A DNA stretch of 64,000 nt, from assembly GCF_000342165.1 (NCBI RefSeq), contig NZ_AMRV01000002.1, forward strand, positions 248,001-312,000, given 5' to 3'. Below the pieces are notes generated by a model. That model was not told the DNA's origin, searched no databases, and saw only the letters and a program-made list of their open reading frames with translations. Every line of letters begins with the position of its first letter. Position 1 is the first letter of the stretch. The position numbers were made by a program, and so were the translations under genes. This DNA comes from Pacificimonas flava. GTDB lineage: Bacteria; Pseudomonadota; Alphaproteobacteria; Sphingomonadales; Sphingomonadaceae. Positions 18,847 through 27,033 of this stretch are shown here, one piece after another.

Positions 18847-20517
18847 ATGGCCGAACGCCGACACGCCCGCCCCCTTCTGCTTCGCACCGCGCTTGGCGGC
18901 ATTCTTCTCGCGGCGATCGTCGGCGCGTTTGTTCTGGTCGATGGCTTGGCACGCCGCGCCGCGCGGGCGGAGGCTGCCGCGGCGTTGGAAAATGCCGTCG
19001 ATATCTTCGCCAGCGGCTTGCAGAGCGAACTCGACAAATTCCGTCTCGTGCCGCTCGTCCTGGCCGAGGATCCGGAGGCGCGGCGACTGCTGCGGGATCC
19101 CGCGCACCCGGCACAGGACATGAACCGGCGGCTGGAGGCGTTGGCCCGGCGAACGGACGCCTCCGCGATCTACTTGATGAACGCGGGCGGCGACACGGTG
19201 GCCGCCAGCAACTGGCAACAGGCCGACAGCTTCGTCGGAGCCAACTACGCCTTTCGTCGCTACTTCCACGATGCCCTGATCCGGGGCGACGCGGCGCAGT
19301 TCGCGCTCGGCACGCGCAGCCGCCACCCCGGTCTTTACATCGCGAGGCGGGTCGGCGCTGCCGAAAATGCCCTCGGCGTGGTGGTGGTGAAGGTGGAATT
19401 TGACGCGCTCGAGCGCTTATGGCGTCAGGCCGCCGAACCCGTCTTCGTCGCCGACCGGCGCGGCGTCGTGCTGATTACCAGCCGGCCCGACTGGCGCTTT
19501 CACACGATTACGCCGGAAACGGGCGGTCGCGCTGCACGCGCCCGGAATCTGACGCAGTTCGGCCGCGAACGGCTACCGCTGCTGGACGCCTATGCAGAGG
19601 ATACCGCCCCAGCCCGGGCGACCATAGATGCCGAGCGTCCGGTCTCGCTCGGATGGACGCTGCACATGCTGGCCGATGCCGACGACGCGCTGCGCGCCGC
19701 CTCCGGCCGTGCGCGGCTGCTTCTGGCGGCCGGGCTGCTGGCGACCGCGGCCCTTGCCGGCCTGTTCCATCAGATTCGCAGAGCTCGCCTTGCCCGGGCC
19801 GAGGCAGCGACCCGGGCGCGGATCGATGAACTGCGCGAACAACTCGTTCAGGCGAACCGCCTTGCCGTCCTGGGCCAGATCGCGGCGAGCGTCGGGCACG
19901 AGATCAATCAGCCCGTCGCCGCGGCGCAGGTCTACGCCGAGAGCGGGGCCAAATTGCTCGGCGCAGGACGTCTGGACGATGCGCGGCGAAATTTCGGACA
20001 TATTGCCGATCTGACGCTGCGTATCGGCGAGATCACCGGAGAACTTCGCCGTTTCGCGCGAAAAGGCCGGCGGGAGTTGCGACAGGTCCGCGTGGGCGAC
20101 GCCATAGAGAGCGCGCTGCGCCTTCTAGACGAGCGCATCCGCCGCTCGGCAACGATCATCGTTCGAGAGCCCGCACGCGAGAACGAGCGGGCCTGGGCAG
20201 AACATGTGCGGTTGGAGCAGGTTCTGGTGAACCTTCTGCGCAATGCGCTCGACGCCTGCGGAGACGGCGGCCGGATCAAAATCTCCGTTCGGCCCGTTTC
20301 CGAAACCGTCCGCATCACGGTGAGCGATGACGGCCCCGGGCTCGATGCCGACATGCGCGCGCGCCTTTTCCAGCCTTTCTCGACATCGAAGCAGGATGGT
20401 CTCGGGCTCGGGCTGGTCATTTCGCAGGACATCATGAGGGATCTGGGCGGGGATCTGGTGGCAGAACCGGCCGCGACGGGCGCGGCGTTCACCCTGTCCT
20501 TGAGGAGCGCGGCATGA
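18847..20517 (+). CDS. dctB: C4-dicarboxylate sensor histidine kinase DctB
   Basis: Membrane sensor kinase of 556 residues starting at MAERRHARPLL; an upstream GTG at 18817 and a TTG at 18715 are less likely. TM1 (about 10-30) and TM2 (about 291-308) bracket a periplasmic sensor of the double-PDC type with the YRFRRYFHD-like segment typical of DctB. The cytoplasmic part has the phosphoacceptor His351 in SVGHEINQP, an N-box NLLRNALDA from 462, and glycine boxes SDDGPGLD and GLGLGLVIS. It is coupled to dctD by an ATGA overlap. Together they should sense external dicarboxylates and control dctA. Confidence 0.92.
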   Translation: MAERRHARPLLLRTALGGILLAAIVGAFVLVDGLARRAARAEAAAALENAVDIFASGLQSELDKFRLVPLVLAEDPEARRLLRDPAHPAQDMNRRLEALARRTDASAIYLMNAGGDTVAASNWQQADSFVGANYAFRRYFHDALIRGDAAQFALGTRSRHPGLYIARRVGAAENALGVVVVKVEFDALERLWRQAAEPVFVADRRGVVLITSRPDWRFHTITPETGGRAARARNLTQFGRERLPLLDAYAEDTAPARATIDAERPVSLGWTLHMLADADDALRAASGRARLLLAAGLLATAALAGLFHQIRRARLARAEAATRARIDELREQLVQANRLAVLGQIAASVGHEINQPVAAAQVYAESGAKLLGAGRLDDARRNFGHIADLTLRIGEITGELRRFARKGRRELRQVRVGDAIESALRLLDERIRRSATIIVREPARENERAWAEHVRLEQVLVNLLRNALDACGDGGRIKISVRPVSETVRITVSDDGPGLDADMRARLFQPFSTSKQDGLGLGLVISQDIMRDLGGDLVAEPAATGAAFTLSLRSAA

Positions 20518-21878
20518 TCGGAAGAGATGACGCCGAATCGCGACCCATCATTTTCGTCGAGGACGATTCGGCCTTGCGGGACGCCACGACCCAGGCGCTC
20601 GAACTTGCAGGCTTTTCCGTCACCGCCTGCAGCCGCGCCGCAGAGGCGCTTGCCATCATCGAATCCGGCTTCCCCGGGATCGTCATCAGCGACATCCGCA
20701 TGGCAGGTATGGACGGGCTGCAACTGATGACCGCGATTCGCCGGATCGATCCCGGCCTGCCTGTCGTGCTGACGACGGGTCATGGGGATGTCGATATGGC
20801 TGTGGCGGCGATGAAGGACGGCGCCCAGGATTTCCTGACGAAGCCCTATGCCACGGACCATCTGGTATCCGTCGCGTCTCGCGCCTTGGAGCGGAGGGCG
20901 CTTGAACTGGAGAACGAACGGCTGCAAGCGCAGGTTCGCCTCGGCGGGGGCGGACCGGGTCCGGCGCTCGTCGGCAATTCGGCACGCATCGTTCAACTGC
21001 GCCGCACCCTGGAACAGATCGCAGCAAGTGACGTGGACGTCCTGATCGAGGGCGAAACCGGGACTGGCAAGGGGCTCGCCGCGGAATTGCTGCACGAGAG
21101 CGGCGCCCGGGCACAGCGCCGCTTCGTAACGGCCGATTGCGCGGCCATGGTCGGCTCCAGCGACGGTCATGATCTTTTCGGACGGACCACGCCGCCCATG
21201 TCCGGCGCGATCGAGCGTTCGAGCGGTGGTACGCTGTTCCTGGACGAGGTGGATGCGATGCCGGAGCCACTGCAACTGCGCATGCTCCGCGTCCTCGAAG
21301 ACCGGCGCGTCCGGCCGAACGACGCCGCGACGTCCGTCCCGGTAAATCTGCGTGTCATCGCGGCCAGCCGGCACGATCTCGGCGAGCTTGCCCGGACGGG
21401 CCGGTTTCTGGAACCGCTCTTTCACCGCCTCAACGGCCTGCGCGTCCGCATGCCCGCGCTGCGCGACCTTCGCGAGGATATCCCGCTGATCTTCCGCCGA
21501 TTCGTGACGGAGGCCGAACGCGAAATGAATCGTACCGGGCCGGACATGGACGCGGGCACCTGGCAGCATCTGCTGGGCCATGACTGGCCTGGCAATGGCC
21601 GCGAACTGAAGCGATTCGCGGCAGGTTTCGTCATCGGACTCGGCCCGGCATCGGGCACGTCCGGGGCAGCCGAGGGTCAGAAGGAGGACGGGTTGAAGCA
21701 GCGCGTCGCGCGCTACGAGGCGCTCGTCATCAGCGAAATGCTGCGCGACGTCCGCGGCGATGCCGCCGAGGCCGTCCGCCGGCTCGCCATTCCGCGAAAG
21801 ACCTTCTACGACAAGCTGCACCGCCACGGCATCGATATCGCCGCATTTCGAAAGCTGGAATCTGACGGCATCTCGTGA
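20514..21878 (+). CDS. dctD: DctD-type response regulator, AAA+ domain lacking the GAFTGA loop
   Basis: A 454-residue NtrC-family regulator. The receiver domain has the acidic pair Asp17/Asp18, phosphoacceptor Asp60 in VISDIRMAGMDG, and Lys110 in LTKPY. The AAA+ domain has Walker A GETGTGKG (180-187) and Walker B GGTLFLDE (238-245). The C-terminus has a Fis-type helix-turn-helix (RRLAIPRKTFYDKLHRHG). Between DLFG and GGTLFLDE only 14 residues remain where about 21 are usual, and GAFTGA, the loop that contacts sigma-54, is missing. The regulator may therefore act with the housekeeping polymerase or only by binding DNA. Pairing with DctB and its position beside dctA are clear. Confidence 0.9.
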   Translation: MIGRDDAESRPIIFVEDDSALRDATTQALELAGFSVTACSRAAEALAIIESGFPGIVISDIRMAGMDGLQLMTAIRRIDPGLPVVLTTGHGDVDMAVAAMKDGAQDFLTKPYATDHLVSVASRALERRALELENERLQAQVRLGGGGPGPALVGNSARIVQLRRTLEQIAASDVDVLIEGETGTGKGLAAELLHESGARAQRRFVTADCAAMVGSSDGHDLFGRTTPPMSGAIERSSGGTLFLDEVDAMPEPLQLRMLRVLEDRRVRPNDAATSVPVNLRVIAASRHDLGELARTGRFLEPLFHRLNGLRVRMPALRDLREDIPLIFRRFVTEAEREMNRTGPDMDAGTWQHLLGHDWPGNGRELKRFAAGFVIGLGPASGTSGAAEGQKEDGLKQRVARYEALVISEMLRDVRGDAAEAVRRLAIPRKTFYDKLHRHGIDIAAFRKLESDGIS

Positions 21879-22143
21879 CCGGCCGCGCTTCCTTTCGCAG
21901 GCGTTTCGAAGTGAGACAAGAATCCCTCTCGTGTTAATCAAGTTTTGACTCGCCTTTGCGAGTGCGGACTGCGAAGGACGTCTCCGTCTTGTAAGTGGGA
22001 ACCGTCAGTGATGGCTTTCGTTTGCTTACGAAGGTGTTGTTCGTAGCGAAAACGACACGGATTGTGGTTTCCGGGGCCATAAGGTCTTCTAATCCAACGC
22101 AGCCTGCGATATTGGCTGCGTGTCTAAAAAGGGAGTAAGTAGC
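21879..22143. other. leader/intergenic region before the small-protein island
   Basis: No gene of reasonable quality is seen in these 265 bases. They hold short hairpins: ACTCGC-cttt-GCGAGT at 21948-21963, TACGAA-N7-TTCGTA at 22027-22045, and the leader stem at 22097-22121 listed separately. Base composition is less GC-rich than the flanks. Promoter elements for the next gene presumably lie here, but none matches a consensus well enough to call. Confidence 0.5.
22097..22121 (+). promoter_or_regulatory. 8-bp stem-loop in the 5' leader of the 83-aa small protein
   Basis: ACGCAGCC (22097-22104) pairs perfectly with GGCTGCGT (22114-22121) around a nine-base loop. The stem ends about nine bases before the GGGAG ribosome site of the gene at 22144. 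With no T-run directly after it, it is not a standard terminator. A position just ahead of the ribosome site suits translational control or mRNA protection (inference). Confidence 0.45.
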
Positions 22144-22395
22144 ATGATCGGTAAGTTTCTCACCGCCGCCGCTGCGACCGCGATGGTTGCAGCTCCGGTA
22201 ATGGCCGCTCCGGCGAACTCGGCTGCCAGCCTGTCGGTTGCCAAGTCCGCCCGCGCCACGACCGCGACGGAAAAGTCCAACAAGCTGAACGGCGAAGCCA
22301 TTCTTCCGATCGCGATCGGTGCTGGCATTCTTGCTATCGGTGTCGTCGCGATCGTCAATGATGACGACGACGATGAGACGCCCGTCAGCAACTAA
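22144..22395 (+). CDS. small exported membrane protein with Asp-rich TPVSN tail (paralogue A)
   Basis: An 83-residue protein starting at MIGKFLTAAAATAMVAAPVMAA, behind a GGGAG ribosome site; an ATG eight codons upstream lacks one. It has a cleavable-looking signal peptide (about 1-21) and a short Ala/Ser-rich segment with SLSVAK and EKSNKL. A membrane span follows (about 52-70), then the acidic end NDDDDDETPVSN. A second copy of the same design (88 residues) lies 0.6 kb away on the other strand. I do not recognise a named family. The tail is predicted cytoplasmic if the signal is cleaved. No catalytic motif is visible. Confidence 0.8.
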   Translation: MIGKFLTAAAATAMVAAPVMAAPANSAASLSVAKSARATTATEKSNKLNGEAILPIAIGAGILAIGVVAIVNDDDDDETPVSN

Positions 22396-22407
22396 GCCAC
22401 GATAAGC

Positions 22408-22431
22408 CGTCGGATTGTACCGACGTGTTTT
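22408..22431 (+). terminator. intrinsic terminator after small protein A
   Basis: CGTCGG (22408-22413) pairs with CCGACG (22420-22425) around a six-base loop and is followed by TGTTTT. It lies 13 bases after the stop codon of the 83-residue protein. Confidence 0.6.
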
Positions 22432-22436
22432 GAGCA

Positions 22437-22473
22437 ATGGGGCAGAGGGTCGCGAGATTCTCTGCCCCATTTC
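22437..22473 (+). terminator. second stem-loop terminator, 11-bp stem
   Basis: ATGGGGCAGAG (22437-22447) and CTCTGCCCCAT (22460-22470) form a perfect 11-bp stem with a 12-base loop, followed by a short T-tract (TTCGTT). With the preceding hairpin it forms a double stop between small protein A and the 45-residue frame. Confidence 0.6.
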
Positions 22474-22544
22474 GTTGGCATTCGAAATTGGAGCGTAGCG
22501 TTCAGGTGGCCATCATTCGTAAACCGGCCTGTTAGCAGGCGGAT

Positions 22545-22682
22545 ATGGAAGAACGCATTGTTGTAGCCTTGGCGATTATCGCCCTTGTTTCGGCCGGCGG
22601 CGCTGTCTGGGGAGTGGTAGCGCTTCGGCGGCGCACACGCAGGCGCTTGCGGCTTCGCGGTATCAAGACGCATGGGCATTGA
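22545..22682 (+). CDS. possible 45-aa single-span membrane peptide with Arg-rich tail
   Basis: A short frame beginning MEERIVVALAIIALVS: a compact hydrophobic span (residues 5-27), then ten arginines within LRRRTRRRLRLRG and the end GIKTHGH. The hydrophobic block followed by a basic block is the positive-inside pattern of a real membrane peptide rather than random sequence. The ribosome site (CAGGCGG) is weak. It lies between the two acidic-tail paralogues; an acidic and a basic cytoplasmic tail side by side is suggestive only. No homologue is recognised, and the codon pattern alone cannot prove expression. Confidence 0.4.
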   Translation: MEERIVVALAIIALVSAGGAVWGVVALRRRTRRRLRLRGIKTHGH

Positions 22683-22947
22683 TTGAGCGTAGACGGCAAT
22701 CGAAAGCGCCGGAGTGTCATAGCGCTTTAGGATCTTCTGTGGCGGAAAGCGCCTCTCGGGCTCTCGCCTCCTTCGTAAATTGACGCCGATGTCGGTAGGC
22801 GTGGCGGTGGCTCGCGCCCCGCAGCTTCATCTGAGCAGCAGTGAGACGCCCCGGGCGCCGCCAGCGGCTCTAACGCCCAACCTTTCGGAATGCAGACAAA
22901 AAAATGGCGGCTCGAAGGCCGCCATTTTTCCTAAATAACTGACAGAA
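22683..22947. other. gene-free segment between small proteins
   Basis: Nothing gene-like is seen here apart from the bidirectional hairpin at 22900-22929. No insertion-sequence ends, tRNA or direct repeats were noticed. Confidence 0.5.
22900..22929 (-). terminator. strong bidirectional terminator after small protein B
   Basis: AAAAATGGCGGC (22900-22911) and GCCGCCATTTTT (22918-22929) form a 12-bp stem with a six-base loop. The A/T flanks make it work in either direction. It lies 18 bases beyond the stop of the minus-strand 88-residue protein. Confidence 0.8.
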
Positions 22948-23214
22948 TCAGTTGCTGACGGGCGTATCGTCGTCATCATCGTCCGCGGCGGCGATGATGC
23001 CGAGCGTCACGGCACCGATGGCCAGCGCGCCGATGGCGATGCCGCTGGCATCCAGCTTGTTCGACTTCTCGGAGGTCGAGGCAGCCTTCACGCTTGCCGC
23101 CTTCGCGACGGACAGCGACGACGCCTGGCTCGCAGCAGTCGCCTCGGCGGCCATGGCCGGCGCAACGATCATCGACGACGTCGCAGCAGCGACGAGCAGC
23201 TTTGTAATGGACAT
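22948..23214 (-). CDS. small exported membrane protein with Asp-rich TPVSN tail (paralogue B)
   Basis: An 88-residue paralogue of the protein at 22144. It has a signal peptide ending about AMAA, then the shared blocks SLSVAK and EKSNKL, a membrane span (about 57-75) and the tail ADDDDDDTPVSN. The DNA for the last codons is identical in both genes over 16 bases in inverted orientation (22378-22393 and 22950-22965), suggesting a fairly recent duplication or strong constraint. A GGGAG site lies ten bases before the ATG. A CCGAC-TT-GTCGG dyad sits at 23239-23250 in the leader. Function is unknown. Confidence 0.8.
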   Translation of the reverse strand: MSITKLLVAAATSSMIVAPAMAAEATAASQASSLSVAKAASVKAASTSEKSNKLDASGIAIGALAIGAVTLGIIAAADDDDDDTPVSN

Positions 23215-23238
23215 AATTCAATACTCCCTTGTCATATT

Positions 23239-23250
23239 CCGACTTGTCGG
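23239..23250. promoter_or_regulatory. short palindrome in leader of small protein B
   Basis: CCGACTTGTCGG is a 12-base dyad with a two-base centre, 25 bases upstream of the ATG of the 88-residue protein. It is too tight for a hairpin, so an operator half-site pair is the likelier reading. It may be chance. Confidence 0.25.
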
Positions 23251-23352
23251 CCGGATAGCACCGGGTTTCGAGCCATACAAGCGTTTTGGCGGCAAGCCGA
23301 AGTCTTTCCGCGGCCTGTGGATTTTCAGCAACGCCTAGCAAAAACAAAGAAA

Positions 23353-24138
23353 TTACGCCGCCGAAAAGACCGGCTCGGCGGCACTCTGCTGCAAAAGCCA
23401 TCGCTCCTGCCCCTCGAAGCCCATCGCCGTCAGGGTTCCGTAGCAGTAAGCGCCGGTGTCGAGACCGATGCGATGCGGTTCATCGACGACATCCGCCTCG
23501 ATGGTATGGCCGTGTACGACGACCTTCTCCTGCGGGCTTACGCTTCGAATGAACTCCTCTCGAATCCAGCGCAAATCGCTCGATCGCTGCTCGTCGAGCG
23601 GCACACCGGGGCGGATGCCGGCATGCACGAAGACATAATCGCCGACGACGACCATGTCTTCGAGACCGGAGAGGAAATTGCGGTGGGATTTTGGAACGGC
23701 GTCACGCAGCAGGCGAGAAAGATCGTTGAAATCCGCTTGGTCATAGGCGTCCTGACGGACCCCGTAGCTCAGGATCGTCTCCGCACCGCCGATTCGGTTG
23801 AAGAATCGCAGCGCCTTCAAGTCGCCGGTCAGTGCGGAGAGGAAGACCTCCTCATGGTTCCCTTGCAGAAAGCGGGTATCCGGCCGTTCGTTCTTCAACG
23901 AGATCAGCCGCTCGACGACGGCGGCGGACTGCGGCCCCCTGTCCACATAGTCTCCAAGGAAAATCAGGCGGCCCCGTCCGCCACGCCCGGCCTCATCCGC
24001 CTCGATCCGGCGAAGCAGGCCGTCAAGGAGATCGTAACGGCCGTGAATATCACCGATCGCATAAACACGCTCGCCGTCCGGCACACTGGCCGGGGCGGTT
24101 TCGATTTTGGCGCGCCTGGAGAAAAGTTTGGAAAGCAT
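23353..24138 (-). CDS. serine/threonine-type metallophosphoesterase
   Basis: A 261-residue calcineurin-like phosphoesterase of the bacterial PrpA/ApaH-like phosphatase group. Metal-site motifs are in order: AIGDIHGRYDLL, FLGDYVDRGP, QGNHEEVF, then FVHAGIRPG and VHGHTIE. The substrate may be a phosphoprotein or a dinucleoside polyphosphate. Its start is 24 bases from that of the divergent PDZ/M48 gene. Confidence 0.9.
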   Translation of the reverse strand: MLSKLFSRRAKIETAPASVPDGERVYAIGDIHGRYDLLDGLLRRIEADEAGRGGRGRLIFLGDYVDRGPQSAAVVERLISLKNERPDTRFLQGNHEEVFLSALTGDLKALRFFNRIGGAETILSYGVRQDAYDQADFNDLSRLLRDAVPKSHRNFLSGLEDMVVVGDYVFVHAGIRPGVPLDEQRSSDLRWIREEFIRSVSPQEKVVVHGHTIEADVVDEPHRIGLDTGAYCYGTLTAMGFEGQERWLLQQSAAEPVFSAA

Positions 24139-24162
24139 GATCCAGCCGTTAGAGGGTTCACC

Positions 24163-25260
24163 ATGAATAAGAACTGTCGCAGGGCGATGCGGATGCGCGG
24201 GACACGATGCCGCCAGCCTGACTGCCCGTCCACCGAGCGGCGTATACCGATCGTTGCCCTGCTCGCGGCCTGCCTTCTAGCAGCATTGGGTGAGGGCAGG
24301 CCAGCCTTCGCCGCCGCCGATACGTTCGCCGCGATTCGCAGTACAGAGGCCCGGTTGGCGAACATCGGCTTTCGCCTCGCGGCGGACAATGCCGCCCTTT
24401 GCGACCGACTGCAGCCGGGGCTCGGCCTGCTTCTGCACACCCCCGACCAATATTCGATCGATCTGCGCGGGGAGGCGATGGCCTATTTCGGATTCGAGGC
24501 GCCAATCGGTGTCGAAGCGGTCTTGGCAGACAGTCCCGCTGCCAAGGCAGATATTCGCGAAGACGATTCGCTCGTGGAGGTCGGTTCCGTCACCTTCGCC
24601 GCAGCGGACATGCAGTCGGAGGCAAATACAGAACGCCTGATCGCCACCGATCGCGCTGTCGCGGCTCTACCCGCCGACGCGCCGCTTCGTATCTACGGGG
24701 TCAGGAACGGCGAATCCTACGTGAAGAGCGTAACGCCCGTGCCGGCCTGCCGCTCCCGCTTCGAAGTGGCCTTCGGTTCAGATTTCACGGCAGAGGCTGA
24801 CGGCGAACTCGTGCAGATCGGCAGCCGCTTTTTCGAAGAATACCCCGAAGAGCTGGTGGCGGCCGTGGTCGCCCACGAGCTTGCGCACAATGTCCTGCGT
24901 CATCGCGAGCGGCTGGAAGATGCCGGCGTCTCCTACGGCCTCCTTTCCGGCTTTGGCCGGAACGTCCGCTATTTTCGTCAAACCGAACTCGAAGCGGACA
25001 TTCTTTCCGTGACCTTGCTGGCAAATGCCGGATACGACCCTGCCGCCGCCGCGCGCTTCTGGCGCGCCTTCGGACCGGAATATTCCGGCGGACTGCTGCG
25101 CAGCCGGTCCCACCCCTCCTGGAAAGACCGCCTGACGACGATCGAGACCGCCGTGGCGGCAAGGGAAGCGGGAAAAGACGACATGGTGACCGCGCTCCTG
25201 GCCAGCCGCGACGGAGAGCTGGACGGGGATTGGCAGTCGCTGATCGTACGCGCAGACTGA
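24163..25260 (+). CDS. exported PDZ-containing M48-type metalloprotease
   Basis: A 365-residue protein starting at MNKNCRRAM behind a GAGGG site; much longer in-frame extensions overlap the divergent phosphatase and were rejected. The signal/anchor is at about 28-50. A PDZ-like segment lies about 115-170 (ADSPAAKADIREDDSLVEVG). The zinc site is HELAH at 238-242, with the third ligand Glu275 in ELEAD. This suggests a periplasmic quality-control or processing protease. PDZ before an M48 domain occurs in alphaproteobacterial M48 proteins. The substrate is unknown. Confidence 0.85.
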   Translation: MNKNCRRAMRMRGTRCRQPDCPSTERRIPIVALLAACLLAALGEGRPAFAAADTFAAIRSTEARLANIGFRLAADNAALCDRLQPGLGLLLHTPDQYSIDLRGEAMAYFGFEAPIGVEAVLADSPAAKADIREDDSLVEVGSVTFAAADMQSEANTERLIATDRAVAALPADAPLRIYGVRNGESYVKSVTPVPACRSRFEVAFGSDFTAEADGELVQIGSRFFEEYPEELVAAVVAHELAHNVLRHRERLEDAGVSYGLLSGFGRNVRYFRQTELEADILSVTLLANAGYDPAAAARFWRAFGPEYSGGLLRSRSHPSWKDRLTTIETAVAAREAGKDDMVTALLASRDGELDGDWQSLIVRAD

Positions 25261-25348
25261 CGGAAATTCGGCGGCCCTCTTGAGGCCATGCATCATATGT
25301 GCGGAACGCCGGCGGGGCTGACCGGTTCGTCCCGGGAAAGGATTTCCC

Positions 25349-26434
25349 ATGCGCTCATCCGCCGTCCCCTTTACCCCCGCCGTGGAGACCCCTCGCGAAG
25401 ACGAGGAGGAAACCATCGCGGAACTCAACGAAACGTTCGACCGCATTCTCGAGCGCACGGCGGAAGACTATGATCACGCGGTACGCGCCGTACACGCAAA
25501 GGCACATGGCATTCTGGCCGGCGAACTGACGGTGCGGGAGAGTTTGCCGCCGGAACTGGCGCAAGGCCTCTTTGCGGCGCCGGGCACCTATGGCGCGGTC
25601 GTGCGCCTCTCGACCAATGCGGGCGACATCCTGCCCGATGCCATAAGCCTGCCGCGGGGGCTGGCCTTGAAAATCGTGGATGTCCCAGGTGAACGGCTGC
25701 CGAACGCGGAAGGGCGTGCGCAGGATTTCGTCATGGTGAACGGCTCGACTTTCCAGACGAAGGACGCCGATTCATTTCTGAAGAACCTTAAGATGCTGGC
25801 GCACACCACGGACAGGCTGGAGGGCACCAAAAAGGCGATGTCCGCAGCGCTTCGCGGCGTGAACACGGCGCTAGAGTCGGTCGGCATCGAAAGCGCCGCC
25901 GTTCAGGCGATGGGCGGCGCGCCCAATGTCGATCCGCTCGGCGAAACCTACTATTCCGTGACGCCATTCCGATATGGCGAGTATATCGCGAAGTTCGCGC
26001 TGGTCCCGACCGCCCCTGCCATGCGGGCACTGTCCGGTCGAAAGATCGAGATCGAGGGCCGGGAGAACGCCATCCGCGAAGAGATTCGCGAGGAGATGCG
26101 CGGGATGGATGCGGAATGGGACTTCCGCGTTCAGCTTTGCCGCGATCTGGAACGGCAGCCGGTCGAAGATCCAACGGTCGAATGGGACGAGGAGGAGGCG
26201 CCGTTCGAGACGGTGGCGACCTTGCGCGTGCCCGCGCAGGACAGCTGGCAGGCGGAACGCGTGGAAACGGTCAACGAGCAGATGCGCTTCAGCATCTGGA
26301 CCGGGCTGGCGGCACACCGGCCGCTTGGCAACATCAACCGCGCGCGACGCGCCCCCTACAGGCATTCGGCGGACTTTCGTGCCGCTGCGAATGGCTGCCC
26401 CTATCACGAACCGGGCGCAGCGGCGGGCGTGTAG
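25349..26434 (+). CDS. catalase-family haem protein
   Basis: A 361-residue protein of the small catalase-like family, behind an AAAGGA ribosome site. Recognisable are the distal-His region VHAKAHGILAGEL, the core VRLSTNAGD, and the C-terminal LGNINRARRAPYRHSADFR common to this group. It lacks the length and NADPH/flavodoxin parts of classical catalases. Peroxide-linked activity is likely but true catalase activity is not assured. mobA follows after 15 bases. Confidence 0.85.
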   Translation: MRSSAVPFTPAVETPREDEEETIAELNETFDRILERTAEDYDHAVRAVHAKAHGILAGELTVRESLPPELAQGLFAAPGTYGAVVRLSTNAGDILPDAISLPRGLALKIVDVPGERLPNAEGRAQDFVMVNGSTFQTKDADSFLKNLKMLAHTTDRLEGTKKAMSAALRGVNTALESVGIESAAVQAMGGAPNVDPLGETYYSVTPFRYGEYIAKFALVPTAPAMRALSGRKIEIEGRENAIREEIREEMRGMDAEWDFRVQLCRDLERQPVEDPTVEWDEEEAPFETVATLRVPAQDSWQAERVETVNEQMRFSIWTGLAAHRPLGNINRARRAPYRHSADFRAAANGCPYHEPGAAAGV

Positions 26435-26449
26435 AAACAAGGTGTTGGC

Positions 26450-26980
26450 ATGCGCATTCTCGGCGCTTTGATCGCCGGTGGTCGGTCCCGGCGCTTCGGT
26501 TCCGACAAGGCGCTGGCAGACTGGAACGGCAAATCCCTTGTGAGCCACGCGGCCGAGGCTCTTGCGCAGCAATGCGAGGATGTCGTCGTTTGCGGGGGCT
26601 GCCTCGCCGGCTTCCGCTCTCTAGAGGATCGACCAAGGGCCGGGCTGGGACCTCTCGGCGGGCTGAACGCCGCGCTCCATCTTGCCGATCGTACCGGGCT
26701 GCGGGGTGCGCTCTGCGTACCTGTCGACGTACACCCCCTGCCTTTCGATTTGCGCGGAAACCTGGTGGGCACTGCACCATGCGTGCTGCGCGAACAGCGG
26801 ACGGTTGGCTGGTGGCCGGCGTCCCTTGCTGCACAGCTCGACGAACACCTTGCGGCGGGGCACCGATCGTTTCTGTCGTGGATAGAGGCAACGGACGCGC
26901 AGATGCTGGATGACAGCGCATTCGCCCTCATCAACGTCAACCGGCCGCACGACATGGCGGCGCTTCGCCGTAGACGCTGA
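26450..26980 (+). CDS. mobA: molybdenum cofactor guanylyltransferase
   Basis: A 176-residue nucleotidyltransferase that converts Mo-molybdopterin to its GMP form, used by bis-MGD enzymes. The signature LIAGGRSRRFGSDKAL (GTP site) is at the N-terminus, followed by GLGPLGGLNAAL. The usual VPCD metal motif reads VPVDVHPLP with the Asp kept. It lies next to a bis-MGD oxidoreductase and fdhD, which fits its role. It is convergent with the oxidoreductase, with 53 bases between stops. Confidence 0.9.
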   Translation: MRILGALIAGGRSRRFGSDKALADWNGKSLVSHAAEALAQQCEDVVVCGGCLAGFRSLEDRPRAGLGPLGGLNAALHLADRTGLRGALCVPVDVHPLPFDLRGNLVGTAPCVLREQRTVGWWPASLAAQLDEHLAAGHRSFLSWIEATDAQMLDDSAFALINVNRPHDMAALRRRR

Positions 26981-27033
26981 AGCGCCGCAGAGCGACGAAT
27001 CCGTTTCCTGAACGCGCCGCTCGCTTCGCTCCT

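Noticed and set aside
21948-21963. Hairpin ACTCGC-cttt-GCGAGT as a terminator for dctD.
   Set aside because: No T-run follows on the plus strand and it is 70 bases past the stop; on the minus strand there is no gene to terminate.
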